A stretch of DNA of 64,000 nucleotides from Variovorax sp. PMC12 (GCF_003019815.1 NZ_CP027773.1:445001-509000), one strand, 5' to 3'. Shown: positions 54,509 to 63,449, counted from the first letter of the stretch. Notes: a model not told the origin generated them from the sequence alone. Numbers and translations: made by a program.

Positions 54509-54530
54509 AAGGACTTGAAAAGTAGTCCTT
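54509..54530. other. 7-bp hairpin after metR
   Basis: aaggact / agtcctt pair perfectly around an 8-base loop, 6 bases after the metR stop. No T-run follows on either strand, so it may only be a weak terminator or 3' stability element. Confidence 0.4.
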
Positions 54531-54581
54531 AGGGTTTCAATTCTTTGAACTGCGGAACAAAAGAGTTATGGTGTTTACATC

Positions 54582-54812
54582 ATGGACACCGCCCGGCTCG
54601 ACCTCCGTGTGCCAGCAGGCTGGAGCTGCTGGGTCGAGCTCATGCGCACGCCGCGCGGCACCTACGTCGGCTTCGCAGAGCTGAGCCAGAGCGGCATTCC
54701 GCGTTGCGCGCTGGTGATCACGCAGCAACTCTCATGGGACGCGGCCGTGGAGCGCGCCACGCTGCGGGCCGACCATTTCGTTCGGCAGTGGGGCGCGGCG
54801 CGGGAGCACTGA
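54582..54812 (+). CDS. small hypothetical protein
   Basis: 76 residues from ATG 54582: LDLRVPAGWSCWVELMRTPRGTYVGFAELS then RCALVITQQLSWDAAVERAT. It looks like a small soluble alpha/beta protein without export signal. The nearest upstream purine-rich segment (aaaagag) is too far for a normal ribosome binding site, so the start is uncertain. No family recognised. Confidence 0.5.
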   Translation: MDTARLDLRVPAGWSCWVELMRTPRGTYVGFAELSQSGIPRCALVITQQLSWDAAVERATLRADHFVRQWGAAREH

Positions 54813-54892
54813 GCAGGCGTCGGCGACAGCGCCGCCGGGCGCGGGCGTGGTAGAAACCGCGAGCGTTTTCAACCCCCCACGTTCCGCTTCCG

Positions 54893-56521
54893 ATGCCGCA
54901 CTCGTTCCGCCGGGCTACCCCAATACCGCGCGCAAGGTGGCTGGCTTGGCTGCTGGCCGGCGTGGCCATGCTGTTCCTGGCCGGCTGCGCGGGACTGCCG
55001 GCCGACGTGCAGCGCAAGCCCTCCACGGCCATCACGGACGGCGCGGACACCACGCTCGGGCGCCTCGTGCAGGCGGCGGCACCGCCCGGCGAGCCGCTGA
55101 GTGGCTTCCGCCTGCTGCCGATGCCGCAGTTCTCGCTGCATGCGCGCGTCGAGCTCGCGCGCCGTGCCCAGCGCTCCATCGACGTGCAGTACTACCTGGT
55201 GCAGAACGACGAGACCGGGCGCTACCTGCTGCGCGCGCTGCGCGACGCGGCCGACCGGGGCGTGCGCGTGCGGCTGCTGGTGGACGACCTCTATACGGCC
55301 GGCGCCGATCCGCTCTTCACCAGCTTTGCCGCGCATCCGAATGTGGAGGTGCGGCTGTTCAACCCGTTCCCGGCGGGGCGGGACCGTCTGGGCACGCGCT
55401 GGGCCTGGTCGATCCTCGACTTCGACCGCGTGCATCGGCGCATGCACAACAAGCTCTACGTGGTGGACAACGTGGTCGGCGTCATGGGCGGGCGCAACAT
55501 CGCCAACGAGTATTTCCTGCGCGACGGCGGCTCCAACTTCATCGACATCGACACGCTGGTGGCGGGCGCGGTGGTGCCCAGGCTGTCGTCGCTGTTCGAC
55601 ATGTACTGGAACAGCCCGTACGTGTACCCGATCGAATCGCTGGTGCCCGCCACCGGCGAAACCAGGGCGCAACTGCGCGAGCGCTTCGACAGGCTCACCA
55701 CCGGCCCGGCCCAGCTGCACCCCGAGGAGCCCGGTTCCACCGACCTGCTCGGCAACAACCCGCTGGCCAAGGACCTCGACGCCGGCGCGCTGAAGCTGGT
55801 GTGGGCGCGCGCCGAGGCCTATGCCGACGCGCCCGCCAAGGCGCTCGCGCCGACCGAGGAGGCGCGCGGCCTGCCGGCGGACGAATCGAGGGACAGCGTG
55901 CTCTACAACGTGCGCCGCTACATTCGCGGCGCCGAGAACGAGGTCCTGCAGACCACGCCCTACCTGATACCCGGGCGCGGCGGCATGGAGAGCATCCGCA
56001 TCGTGCGCGGCAACGGCGTGAGCTACAGCATCGTCACCAACTCGCTGGCGGCCACCGACGAGTCGCTGGTGCACATCGGCTACCGCCGCTACCGGCCCGA
56101 GATGCTGCGCCTGGGCGTGGAGCTGTACGAGCTGAGCCCCAAGCGGGTGGAGCAGACCAAGCGCTTCGGCATGTACGGCTCGGCCAGCGGGCGGCTGCAC
56201 GGCAAGTCGGCGGTGATCGACCGCAGGATCGTGTTCATCGGCTCGATGAACTTCGACCCGCGCTCGATGCTGCACAACACCGAAGTCGGCATCTTCATCT
56301 TCAGCCCGCAGATCGCTCAGCAGCTCACCAGCCTGATCGGCTTCATCCGGCTGGACGGCGCCTACCAGTTGCAACTGGGGTCGACGGGTGCCATCGAGTG
56401 GGTGAGCCCGGCCTCGGGCGACGCGGCCGACACCATCCTGCACCAGGAGCCGGAGACGGACTTCTGGTCGCGCTGGAAGCTGGACCTGCTGGCGCCGCTG
56501 GTGCCGGAGAGCCTGCTCTAG
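54893..56521 (+). CDS. phospholipase D-family lipoprotein (cardiolipin synthase-like)
   Basis: 542 residues. N-terminal signal with lipobox LAGC (MLFLAGCAGLP). Two HKD motifs mark a phospholipase D fold: HNKLYVVDNVVGVMGGRN in the first half and HGKSAVIDRRIVFIGSMN in the second. Other PLD blocks are RSIDVQYYLVQNDETGR and NVEVRLFNPF. The size and two-HKD layout match ClsC-type cardiolipin synthases and related transferases, here anchored at the membrane as a lipoprotein. Transferase versus hydrolase activity cannot be decided. The frame opens at ATG 54893 directly before the signal sequence. Confidence 0.87.
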   Translation: MPHSFRRATPIPRARWLAWLLAGVAMLFLAGCAGLPADVQRKPSTAITDGADTTLGRLVQAAAPPGEPLSGFRLLPMPQFSLHARVELARRAQRSIDVQYYLVQNDETGRYLLRALRDAADRGVRVRLLVDDLYTAGADPLFTSFAAHPNVEVRLFNPFPAGRDRLGTRWAWSILDFDRVHRRMHNKLYVVDNVVGVMGGRNIANEYFLRDGGSNFIDIDTLVAGAVVPRLSSLFDMYWNSPYVYPIESLVPATGETRAQLRERFDRLTTGPAQLHPEEPGSTDLLGNNPLAKDLDAGALKLVWARAEAYADAPAKALAPTEEARGLPADESRDSVLYNVRRYIRGAENEVLQTTPYLIPGRGGMESIRIVRGNGVSYSIVTNSLAATDESLVHIGYRRYRPEMLRLGVELYELSPKRVEQTKRFGMYGSASGRLHGKSAVIDRRIVFIGSMNFDPRSMLHNTEVGIFIFSPQIAQQLTSLIGFIRLDGAYQLQLGSTGAIEWVSPASGDAADTILHQEPETDFWSRWKLDLLAPLVPESLL

Positions 56522-56572
56522 CTGCCGCCGAGCCGCATCCTCAAAACAGAGGATGGTGGGTGGAAGGGGTCC

Positions 56573-56613
56573 ACAGAAGAATCACACGGCTCGTAACGAG
56601 TTGATTCTTCTGT
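56573..56613. other. 12-bp inverted repeat with inner stem, upstream of a lipoprotein gene
   Basis: acagaagaatca and its exact complement tgattcttctgt flank 17 bases that contain ctcg-taa-cgag, a smaller stem. On the plus strand tttact follows the stem. It may end the phospholipase D transcript, or act as a leader hairpin 26 bases before the next start codon. Confidence 0.55.
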
Positions 56614-56639
56614 TTACTCCCTCTCACCTGAAACCATCC

Positions 56640-58550
56640 ATGAAAACACCCTCCGTGGCCCCGGCCGCCTCCATCTCGTTCTTCAAGACGACGCGCTCCG
56701 CTTGCGCAGTGGCTTTCCTGATCTCGCTCGGTGCCTGCGGCGGGGGCGGGGGTGGTGGCGGCGGTAGTGGTTTTGTCGGCCTGCCCGTGGCCGGGGGCTC
56801 GAATCCCCCCGCCAGCAATCCGCCGCCGGCGTCCATGGCTTTCTCGGGCACGGCCGCGTCGGGCCTGCCGCTGTCGGGCACGGTCACCGTCAAGGACGCC
56901 AAGGGCGCCACCAAGACCGTGCAGTTGTCTTCCAACGGCGGCTACACGGTGGACGTGACCGACATGACCGCGCCTTTCGTGTTCCGCGCCGAGGGCACGG
57001 TGGGCGGCCAGCGCGTGGTGATCCACTCGGCCGCGACCGCCGCGGACGCCAACGGCACCATCAACATCACGCCGCTGACCGACCTGGTGGTGGCCAACAT
57101 CGCCGGCAAGGTGGCCGACAAGTATTTCGACGGCGGCGATTTCGCCGCGCTGTCGGCCACGGAGCTCAAGGCCGAATCCGACGCGCTCAAGGCCAAGCTG
57201 CTGCCGGTGCTGCTGGCCATGGGCGTGGACTCGAGCATCGACCTGCTGCGCACCGCGTTCTCGCCGTTGTCGAGCGCGCTGGACAAGGCGCTGGACGTGC
57301 TGCGCGTGAGCGTGGACCCGGCCACCAACTTCGCGACCATCACCAACATCGTCACGCAGCAGCAGGTCGTGGACGACCTCGCGGTCAAGGCCGCCCAGGA
57401 CGCCGGCACCACGCCGATGAGCGGCACCGGCATGGAGACCGCGGCCGACGACGTGGTGCTGATCCGCAAGGCGCTCTCCGACATCACGGCCAGGTTCGCG
57501 AACGGGCTGCCCGCGCCGGCCGATCTGCTGCCGCTGCTGACCAGCACCAGCAACAGCGCCTACAGCTTCCGGCTGGCCGATGCGAGCGCCAGCGACTTCG
57601 TGAGCGACCTGGCGGGCGACACCAACATGGTTGACGCGAGCTTTGCCGACGTGGTCATCAACCGCATCAACTACACGGTCGACGCCACCAACAACCTGGC
57701 GCCGCGCGCCTTCGTCGAATTCACGCACAGGGACAAGAACGGCGTGGCCTTCAGCAACAACAAGAGCATGCAGATCGTGAAGGGCAACGACGGCGTGTGG
57801 CGCTTGCGTGGCGACGGCCGCGTGCTCGACATCAATCCGCACATCCAGGCCTTCAAGGACCCGGTGTCGGGCTGCGTGATCACGGGGCTGGAGTTCTCGA
57901 TCAGGGACCCGAACCCGAACAACAGCAACGCGGCGGTCGCCGTGGTGGTGACCGGGCCGGGCCTTCCGCCGAACGGGCTGCGCCATGTGCGCCCCGCGCT
58001 GGCGGGCGACTACTGGCCGATCCAGGGCAACAACGGCAGCAACCAGTACGCGCTGGCATCGAACTGCGCCGGCGCATCGACGGCCGGGCTGAGCGACAGC
58101 GCCATCGCGGCGATACCGGCCGCGCCCGAGTACACCTTCACGGCCTACACCAGCAACGACACGGTCGCGCAGATCACGAACAGCACGTTCGACATCGTCT
58201 ACAAGCAGAGCTTCAATGCGCGGCCGTTCACGCTGGCCGAGGCGGCGGCTTTGGCCTACCCGAGCTTCACGACCACGCCGGCGCTGGCTTCGTACAGCGG
58301 CGGCAGCGACTTCGCGGTCAGCGCGACGGGCCTGAACCCGGCGTTTTCGTCGGAGTTCTTCCTGGCGCTGGCCGGCGCCACCTCGACGCCGAGCAAATGG
58401 TCGGATCAGGCCGACGTGGCGCCGTCGGCCGCGGGTGCGGCGTCGCACACATTCAATGCGCCGGCCATGTCGGGCCTCGTGCTGCGCAGCATGTTCGTGA
58501 GCACGCGCGACGCCAACTGGCGCGAGGTGGTGCTGCGCCAGGCCAACTGA
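56640..58550 (+). CDS. large lipoprotein with poly-Gly linker, unknown function
   Basis: 636 residues from ATG 56640. The signal peptide ends AFLISLGAC and is followed by nine consecutive Gly residues, then a Pro/Asn-rich linker (GGSNPPASNPPPAS), a flexible tether often seen in surface lipoproteins of this group. The next ~100 residues (GTAASGLPLSGTVTVKDAKG ... NITPLTDLVVANIAG) form a carboxypeptidase-like or Ig-like beta domain; the remainder is Ala/Ser/Thr-rich with a repetitive beta look. No catalytic motif seen. Surface or periplasmic display is inferred. It is convergent with the NlpD-like gene. Confidence 0.72.
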   Translation: MKTPSVAPAASISFFKTTRSACAVAFLISLGACGGGGGGGGGSGFVGLPVAGGSNPPASNPPPASMAFSGTAASGLPLSGTVTVKDAKGATKTVQLSSNGGYTVDVTDMTAPFVFRAEGTVGGQRVVIHSAATAADANGTINITPLTDLVVANIAGKVADKYFDGGDFAALSATELKAESDALKAKLLPVLLAMGVDSSIDLLRTAFSPLSSALDKALDVLRVSVDPATNFATITNIVTQQQVVDDLAVKAAQDAGTTPMSGTGMETAADDVVLIRKALSDITARFANGLPAPADLLPLLTSTSNSAYSFRLADASASDFVSDLAGDTNMVDASFADVVINRINYTVDATNNLAPRAFVEFTHRDKNGVAFSNNKSMQIVKGNDGVWRLRGDGRVLDINPHIQAFKDPVSGCVITGLEFSIRDPNPNNSNAAVAVVVTGPGLPPNGLRHVRPALAGDYWPIQGNNGSNQYALASNCAGASTAGLSDSAIAAIPAAPEYTFTAYTSNDTVAQITNSTFDIVYKQSFNARPFTLAEAAALAYPSFTTTPALASYSGGSDFAVSATGLNPAFSSEFFLALAGATSTPSKWSDQADVAPSAAGAASHTFNAPAMSGLVLRSMFVSTRDANWREVVLRQAN

Positions 58551-58569
58551 GGGAGCTGCCGGCTGGCGG

Positions 58570-59085
58570 CTATTGCGGCGGCTGGCGGCCGTTGAGGTAG
58601 GGCTCGGGGTCCACGGGGTTGCCGTTCCTGCGGATCTCGAAGCGCAGCTTCACGCGGTCGGCGTTGCTGCGGCCCATTTCGGCGATCTTGTCGCCCTGGC
58701 GCACCACGGTGCCTTCCTTGACGAAGATGGTCTGCAGGTGCGCGTAGGCGGTGAGGAAGGTCTCGTTGTGCTTGATGATGACCATGTTGCCGTAGGCCGG
58801 CAGTTCGCCGCCCACGTACACCACGCGGCCGTCGGCCGAGGCCAGGACCGGGTCGCCGAGCGTGCCGGCGATGTCGATGCCCTTGGTGCGGTCGCCGTCG
58901 AAGCGCGCAATGATCGGGCCGTTGACGGGCCGGATGAACTGTGCCGCGGGGCGCTGTGCCACCGGTGGCTTGGCCGCCGGGGCCGTGGGCCAGGGCGTGT
59001 TGAGATCGACGGTGGTGCACGCCGCGAGGCTCGCGGCAAGCAGCGCTGCAGCGCCGGTACGGAAAGCAAGAGTCTGGAGTTGCAT
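58570..59085 (-). CDS. NlpD-like LytM-domain lipoprotein, catalytically dead
   Basis: 171 residues. Lipobox LAAC at Cys23, a short Pro/Ala linker without LysM, then a LytM/M23 domain (GIDIAGTLGDPVLASADGRVV ... AYAHLQTIFVKEGTVVRQGD). The active peptidase needs an H-x(3)-D and an HxH pair; here the first His is Lys68 and HxH reads Lys146-Leu-Arg148, so zinc binding is lost. That is the signature of NlpD/EnvC-type activators, which bind and switch on amidases during septal peptidoglycan splitting. It is shorter than classical NlpD. The nearest amidase lies outside this window. Confidence 0.85.
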   Translation of the reverse strand: MQLQTLAFRTGAAALLAASLAACTTVDLNTPWPTAPAAKPPVAQRPAAQFIRPVNGPIIARFDGDRTKGIDIAGTLGDPVLASADGRVVYVGGELPAYGNMVIIKHNETFLTAYAHLQTIFVKEGTVVRQGDKIAEMGRSNADRVKLRFEIRRNGNPVDPEPYLNGRQPPQ

Positions 59086-59225
59086 GGCGCCTTGTTGGAA
59101 CGGATTCGTTGCGGAGGGTTCCTTCGGTGCGGCTCCACCGGGCGGAGCCGCGCGAGCGATGCTAGCAAACTCGCGTGCCGGCTCCCCGGGAAGTGCCGGG
59201 CAGCAAAGGGGCAGTGGGGCGCGCG

Positions 59226-59708
59226 CTACTTGAGCGGAATCGGCGTGCCACGGTCGATGGGCACGGCGGTCACGCTGTTCTTCGGCGAGCCGTCGACCAG
59301 CAGGTCGGAGTAGGTCAGGTAGACCAGCGTGTTGCGCTTGGGGTCAACCATGCGCACCACGCGCAGCCGCTTGAAGAGGATCGACAGCCGCTCGCTGTAG
59401 ACCTCTTCGCGCTTGGGCAGCGGTTGCGTGATGCTCACCGGGCCTACCTGGCGGCAGGCGATGGAGGCTTCGGACTTGTCCTCCGCCACGCCGAATGCAC
59501 CGGCCAGCCCGCCGGTCTTGGCGCGCGACACATAGCAGGTGACGCCGTTGACCTTGGGATCGTCGTAGGCCTCGATCACGATCTTGTGGTCGGGGCCGAT
59601 GAGCTTGAAGGCGGTGTCGACGTCGCCCACCGTTTCCGCGTGTGCCGTGGCAGCCAGGATGAACCCGAGGCCGAGCGCGGTGCGCAGCAGGATGGAGCGA
59701 AGTGTCAT
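59226..59708 (-). CDS. creA: CreA family protein
   Basis: 160 residues. A Sec signal peptide (LRSILLRTALGLGFILAATAHAE) is followed by the CreA domain: GDVDTAFKLIGPDHKIVIEA, GVTCYVSRAKTGGLAGAFG, SEASIACRQVGP and NTLVYLTYSDLLVDGSPKN. Two conserved Cys (in VTCYV and IACRQ) may pair in the periplasm. Length and motifs match CreA proteins, whose role is unknown. The next gene upstream on the same strand (Nudix) is 14 bases away, so they are probably cotranscribed. Confidence 0.92.
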   Translation of the reverse strand: MTLRSILLRTALGLGFILAATAHAETVGDVDTAFKLIGPDHKIVIEAYDDPKVNGVTCYVSRAKTGGLAGAFGVAEDKSEASIACRQVGPVSITQPLPKREEVYSERLSILFKRLRVVRMVDPKRNTLVYLTYSDLLVDGSPKNSVTAVPIDRGTPIPLK

Positions 59709-59722
59709 GGTGTCGTGCGGTT

Positions 59723-60274
59723 TCAGATGAGGTCGATGGTGTGGACGCGGTCGAAGCTGCCGCGCCGGCGGTCTTCGAAGTAGTGCTCGAGCGTTTCGCG
59801 AACGGTGCGAAAGGCGATTTCTTCCCAGGGAATCTCTTCCTCGGTGAAGAGCTTCGCCTCGATGGTCTCGTGGCCGGGGTCGAACTTGTCGTCGAGCAGG
59901 CGCGCGCGGTAGAACAGGTGGACCTGGCCCACGCGCACGACGCTGATCACCGAGAACAGGCCTTCCATCTCGAAGTTCGCGCCGGCCTCTTCGTCGGTCT
60001 CGCGGGCCGCGCCCTGGGCGGTGGTTTCCTCGAGTTCCATGAAGCCGGCGGGCAGGGTCCACTTGCCCCAGCGCGGCTCGATGTTGCGCTTGCACAGCAA
60101 CACCTTGTCGCCCAGGACCGGAATGGTGCCCACCACGTTGAGCGGGTTCTCGTAGTGGATGGTGTTGCAGGCCGGGCAGATGGCGCGCTGCTTGGTGTCG
60201 CCGTCGTCCGGAACTCGGTAGACCACGGCGGTGCCGCAGTTCTTGCAGTGCTTGATGGGAACGCGCAGGAGCAT
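59723..60274 (-). CDS. Nudix hydrolase with zinc ribbon
   Basis: 183 residues. An N-terminal zinc ribbon (CKNCG ... CPACN) precedes a Nudix domain whose box reads GFMELEETTAQGAARETDEEAG, matching GX5EX7REUXEEXGU with Thr for the usual Leu/Val. This ribbon-plus-Nudix layout recalls NudC-type NADH pyrophosphatases in miniature. Substrate uncertain. Start at 60274. It lies 17 bases after the fumarylacetoacetase-family gene and 14 before creA, all on one strand. Confidence 0.85.
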   Translation of the reverse strand: MLLRVPIKHCKNCGTAVVYRVPDDGDTKQRAICPACNTIHYENPLNVVGTIPVLGDKVLLCKRNIEPRWGKWTLPAGFMELEETTAQGAARETDEEAGANFEMEGLFSVISVVRVGQVHLFYRARLLDDKFDPGHETIEAKLFTEEEIPWEEIAFRTVRETLEHYFEDRRRGSFDRVHTIDLI

Positions 60275-60291
60275 GAAGCCGTCCGCCGCCT

Positions 60292-60993
60292 TCAGACGAT
60301 CCTGACGGTCAGCGCCGGCAGGCCCGCGACTTGGCCCACCAGCGTGTCGCCGGCCACCACGGCGGCCACGCCTTCAGGCGTGCCCGTGAAGATCAGGTCG
60401 CCGGGCTGCAGCTCCCACGCGGCCGACAGGTGCTCGATGGTCTCGGCCACGTTCCAGATCAGCTTGCTCACGTTGCTGCGCTGGCGGTCGGCGCCGTTCA
60501 CCTGCAGGGAGATCTCGGCCTTTTCGGCGTCGCCGGCCTGTGCCACGGGCACGATCGGGCCGATGGGCGCGCTCTGCTCGAAGCTCTTGCCGATGTCCCA
60601 GGGGCGGCCCTGCTTCTTCATGTCGTTCTGCAGGTCGCGGCGCGTCATGTCGAGCCCGACCGCGTAGCCGTAGATGTGCTTGTGCGCATCGGCTGCCGCG
60701 ATGTTCTTGCCGCCGGTGCCGATCGCCACCACCAGTTCGATCTCGTGGTGCAGGTTCTTGGTGAGCGTGGGATAGGCCATGGTGCCGGTCTGGCCGGCAT
60801 CGACCGTCACCAGCGCGTCGGCGGGCTTCATGAAGAAGAAGGGCGGCTCGCGGCCGGTGAAGCCCATTTCCTTGGCGTGATCTTCGTAGTTGCGGCCCAC
60901 GCAGTAGATGCGGTGCACCGGGAAGCGGGCGGGCTGGCCGGCCACGGGAACAGAAACGGTGGCGGGCGGGGCGAAGACAAACTCGGAAGCCAT
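60292..60993 (-). CDS. fumarylacetoacetate hydrolase-family protein (fumarylpyruvate hydrolase-like)
   Basis: 233 residues from ATG 60993, which has aagga about 10 bases upstream; an earlier ATG would add an unrelated 53-residue extension. FAH-family blocks: FPVHRIYCVGRNYEDHAKEMG, PPFFFMKPADALV, LHHEIELVVAIGTGG (metal-binding Glu residues), YAVGLDMTRRDLQ and GDLIFTGTPEGVA. The short form resembles NagK, which hydrolyses fumarylpyruvate in gentisate breakdown. A GST-family isomerase of the matching step (62047-62685) is divergent nearby. Related acylpyruvases are an alternative. Confidence 0.85.
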   Translation of the reverse strand: MASEFVFAPPATVSVPVAGQPARFPVHRIYCVGRNYEDHAKEMGFTGREPPFFFMKPADALVTVDAGQTGTMAYPTLTKNLHHEIELVVAIGTGGKNIAAADAHKHIYGYAVGLDMTRRDLQNDMKKQGRPWDIGKSFEQSAPIGPIVPVAQAGDAEKAEISLQVNGADRQRSNVSKLIWNVAETIEHLSAAWELQPGDLIFTGTPEGVAAVVAGDTLVGQVAGLPALTVRIV

Positions 60994-61108
60994 TGCGACG
61001 TGTCCTTTTTCAGCGAAACCTGGCGGGGAAACCGGCAGTGTGCCAGAGGCGGGAGGCTCACAATAGCGCCTACCGCGCAACCCCATTTCTTCGTTTCCAG
61101 TTTTCACA

Positions 61109-62023
61109 ATGCCAATCCGCCTCGGCAAAGCCGGCAAAGCCACCGCATTCAATGAACTCGGCCGACGGCGCGACGACGAGGGCGACCAGGACGGCGCGCT
61201 CGAAGCCTACGCTCAGGCCAGCGCCGTCCACCCGTACTGGGCGGCGCCCTGGTACAACGCCGGGCTCATCCACAAGTACCGCGGCGAATGGGCCGCCTCG
61301 CTGCAGGCCAATGCCCGCGCGGTGCAATGCGAGCCGGACAACCAGGGCGCGCTCTGGAACCTGGGCATCGCGGCCACGGCGCTGGGCGACTGGGCCACGG
61401 CGCGGCGCGCATGGCGCCAGTACGGCATCGGCATTCCGGACGGCGAAGGGCCGATCGATTTCTTCGTCGGCCTCACACCCATTCGCGTGCACGGCGACGA
61501 GGCCAGCGAGGTGGTGTGGGCCGACCGCATCGACCCGGCCCGCGCCATCCTGCGCAGCGTGCCGACGCCGGCCTGCGGCCACCGCTGGGGCGACCTCGTG
61601 CTGCACGACGGCGCGGCCAACGGCTACCGCATGCGCGGCGATCGCGAGGTGCCGGTCTTCGACGCGCTGGAGCTGATCGCGCCGTCGGAGCACGCAACCT
61701 ATGAAGTGACCATCGAGGGCGTGGCGCAGGAAGACATCGACGCGCTCATCCGGCGTTTCGAGGCGGCCGATGCCAGCGCCGAGAACTGGACCACCAGCAT
61801 GCAGGTGCTCTGCCGCGCCTGCTCCGAAGGGCGTCCCCACGGCGAGGGGCACAACCACGAACCCGGCGAGCCGCCCGGCGCGCGCGGCCCGTGGCGCCTG
61901 GGCATCGCGGCCCGGGAGGAGGGCGCCGCGCTGCGCATCCTTGCGGAATGGCGCGAAACAGCGGCGCCGGGCTGCGTGCTCGGCGAGCTGCGCTGCCTGC
62001 TGATGGGCGTGCCTCGTACTTGA
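61109..62023 (+). CDS. TPR-repeat protein
   Basis: 304 residues. Three tetratricopeptide-like repeats cover ~10-110: FNELGRRRDDEGDQDGALEA, PWYNAGLIHKYRGEWAASLQ and ALWNLGIAATALGDWATARR. The C-terminal two thirds hold PIRVHGDEASEVVWADRIDP and PVFDALELIAPSEHATYEV, an uncharacterised region. It has no signal peptide and so is cytoplasmic. It is divergent from the FAH-family gene and 23 bases before the isomerase gene. Confidence 0.8.
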   Translation: MPIRLGKAGKATAFNELGRRRDDEGDQDGALEAYAQASAVHPYWAAPWYNAGLIHKYRGEWAASLQANARAVQCEPDNQGALWNLGIAATALGDWATARRAWRQYGIGIPDGEGPIDFFVGLTPIRVHGDEASEVVWADRIDPARAILRSVPTPACGHRWGDLVLHDGAANGYRMRGDREVPVFDALELIAPSEHATYEVTIEGVAQEDIDALIRRFEAADASAENWTTSMQVLCRACSEGRPHGEGHNHEPGEPPGARGPWRLGIAAREEGAALRILAEWRETAAPGCVLGELRCLLMGVPRT

Positions 62024-62046
62024 TGGCGCGCTATGCTCGGAAAACC

Positions 62047-62685
62047 ATGAAGCTGCACAACTATTTCCGCTCCTCTTCCTCGTTCCGCGTGCGCATCGCC
62101 CTCAACCTGAAGGGCCTCGATTACGAGTACGTTCCCGTGCACATCGCGCGCGGCGAACACCGCACCGGCTCCTATCCCGCCATCTCCGCCGACATGCTGG
62201 TGCCGTTGCTCGAAGACGAGGGCGAGCGCTTCTCGCAGTCGATGGCCATCATGGAATACCTCGACGAAGTGCACCCCGAGCCGCCGCTGCTGCCCAGCGA
62301 CCCGGCCGGCCGTGCGCATGTGCGCGCGCTGTCGCAGTCGATCGCCTGCGAGATCCATCCGCTCAACAACCTGCGCGTGCTCAAGTACCTCGTGAAGGAC
62401 CTGAAGCTCGACGAGGAAGCCAAGAACAACTGGTACCGCCACTGGGTGCGCGACGGCATGCTTGCCTTCGAGCGCCAGCTCGCGCAGCACCCCGCCAGCA
62501 CGTACTGCTGGGGCAACACGCCCACCATGGCCGACTGCTGCCTGGTGCCGCAGATCTTCAACGGCCGCCGCTTCGACTGCGACTTCAGCGGCCTGCCGCG
62601 CACCATGGCCGCATTCGAGGCCTGCATGGAGCTCGACGCCTTCCAGCGCGCGCAGCCCTCGCAGGCGCCCGACGCGGAAGCCTGA
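62047..62685 (+). CDS. maiA: maleylacetoacetate / maleylpyruvate isomerase (zeta-class GST)
   Basis: 212 residues. N-terminal thioredoxin-like glutathione site with the Ser-rich motif FRSSSSFRVRIALNLKGLDYEY, then ADMLVPLLEDEGERFSQSMAIMEYLDE and the helical domain CEIHPLNNLRVLKYLVKDL ... GNTPTMADCCLVPQIFNGRRF. The family isomerises maleylacetoacetate (tyrosine/homogentisate) or maleylpyruvate (gentisate, NagL). With the NagK-like hydrolase nearby, either pathway fits. pgeF starts 5 bases after its stop. Confidence 0.88.
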   Translation: MKLHNYFRSSSSFRVRIALNLKGLDYEYVPVHIARGEHRTGSYPAISADMLVPLLEDEGERFSQSMAIMEYLDEVHPEPPLLPSDPAGRAHVRALSQSIACEIHPLNNLRVLKYLVKDLKLDEEAKNNWYRHWVRDGMLAFERQLAQHPASTYCWGNTPTMADCCLVPQIFNGRRFDCDFSGLPRTMAAFEACMELDAFQRAQPSQAPDAEA

Positions 62686-62690
62686 AGCCG

Positions 62691-63449
62691 ATGGATGCGC
62701 GCTGGCTCGTGCCCGAGTGGCCCGCGCCGCCGAACGTGCGGGCCGTGTGCACCACGCGCGACGGCGGGGTTTCGCAGGGGCGCTACCAGAGCCTGAACCT
62801 CGGCGACCACGTGGCCGACGATGCCGCGCACGTCGCCGAGAACCGCAGGCGCCTGCGCGAAGCCATCGGCGCGCGGCCGGTCTTCCTGCAGCAGGTGCAC
62901 GGCACCGGCGTGGTCGCCCTCGACGACGAGCGGCACGTGGTGCGCTACGGCACGGCGGCCGATGGCTGCACCGCCACCGCCACGGGGCTGGCCTGCACCA
63001 TCATGGTGGCCGACTGCCTGCCCGTGCTCTTCACCGACGAAGCGGGCCACCGCGTGGCGGCCGCGCATGCCGGCTGGCGCGGACTGGCGGGCGGCGTGCT
63101 CGAGCAAACCGCACGGTCGTTCGCACCGGACTCGTCCGGCAAGGTCATCGCATGGCTGGGGCCTTGCATCGGGCCGAAGGCCTTCGAGGTCGGCCCCGAG
63201 GTCAAGGCCGCGTTCGAGGCGCATGCGCCCGAGGCCGCCGCGTGCTTCATCCCCTCGGCCGCCGCCGGCAAGTGGCTGGCCGACCTGCCCGCGCTCGCAC
63301 GCCAGCGCCTGCACGCGGCCGGCGTCGCGTCGGTGCATGGCAACGACGGCACCGACGCGTGGTGCACCGTCGCCAATGGCTCAAGGTTCTTTTCGCACCG
63401 GCGCGACGGTGTCAGCGGGCGATTCGCCGCGCTGGTCTGGAAGGTCTGA
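62691..63449 (+). CDS. pgeF: peptidoglycan editing factor PgeF (laccase-domain, YfiH family)
   Basis: 252 residues: VCTTRDGGVSQGRYQSLNLGDHV, VFLQQVHGTGVVAL, the Cys of VADCLPVLF, the metal-site His in AAHAGWRGLAGG and GPCIGPKAFEVG. These His/Cys ligands mark the copper/zinc site of the YfiH family, which removes wrongly placed L-Ser from muropeptide precursors and was formerly called polyphenol oxidase. It follows the isomerase gene closely. Its last 69 bases overlap a convergent small gene. phaC follows 350 bases on, as in other Burkholderiales. Confidence 0.92.
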   Translation: MDARWLVPEWPAPPNVRAVCTTRDGGVSQGRYQSLNLGDHVADDAAHVAENRRRLREAIGARPVFLQQVHGTGVVALDDERHVVRYGTAADGCTATATGLACTIMVADCLPVLFTDEAGHRVAAAHAGWRGLAGGVLEQTARSFAPDSSGKVIAWLGPCIGPKAFEVGPEVKAAFEAHAPEAAACFIPSAAAGKWLADLPALARQRLHAAGVASVHGNDGTDAWCTVANGSRFFSHRRDGVSGRFAALVWKV

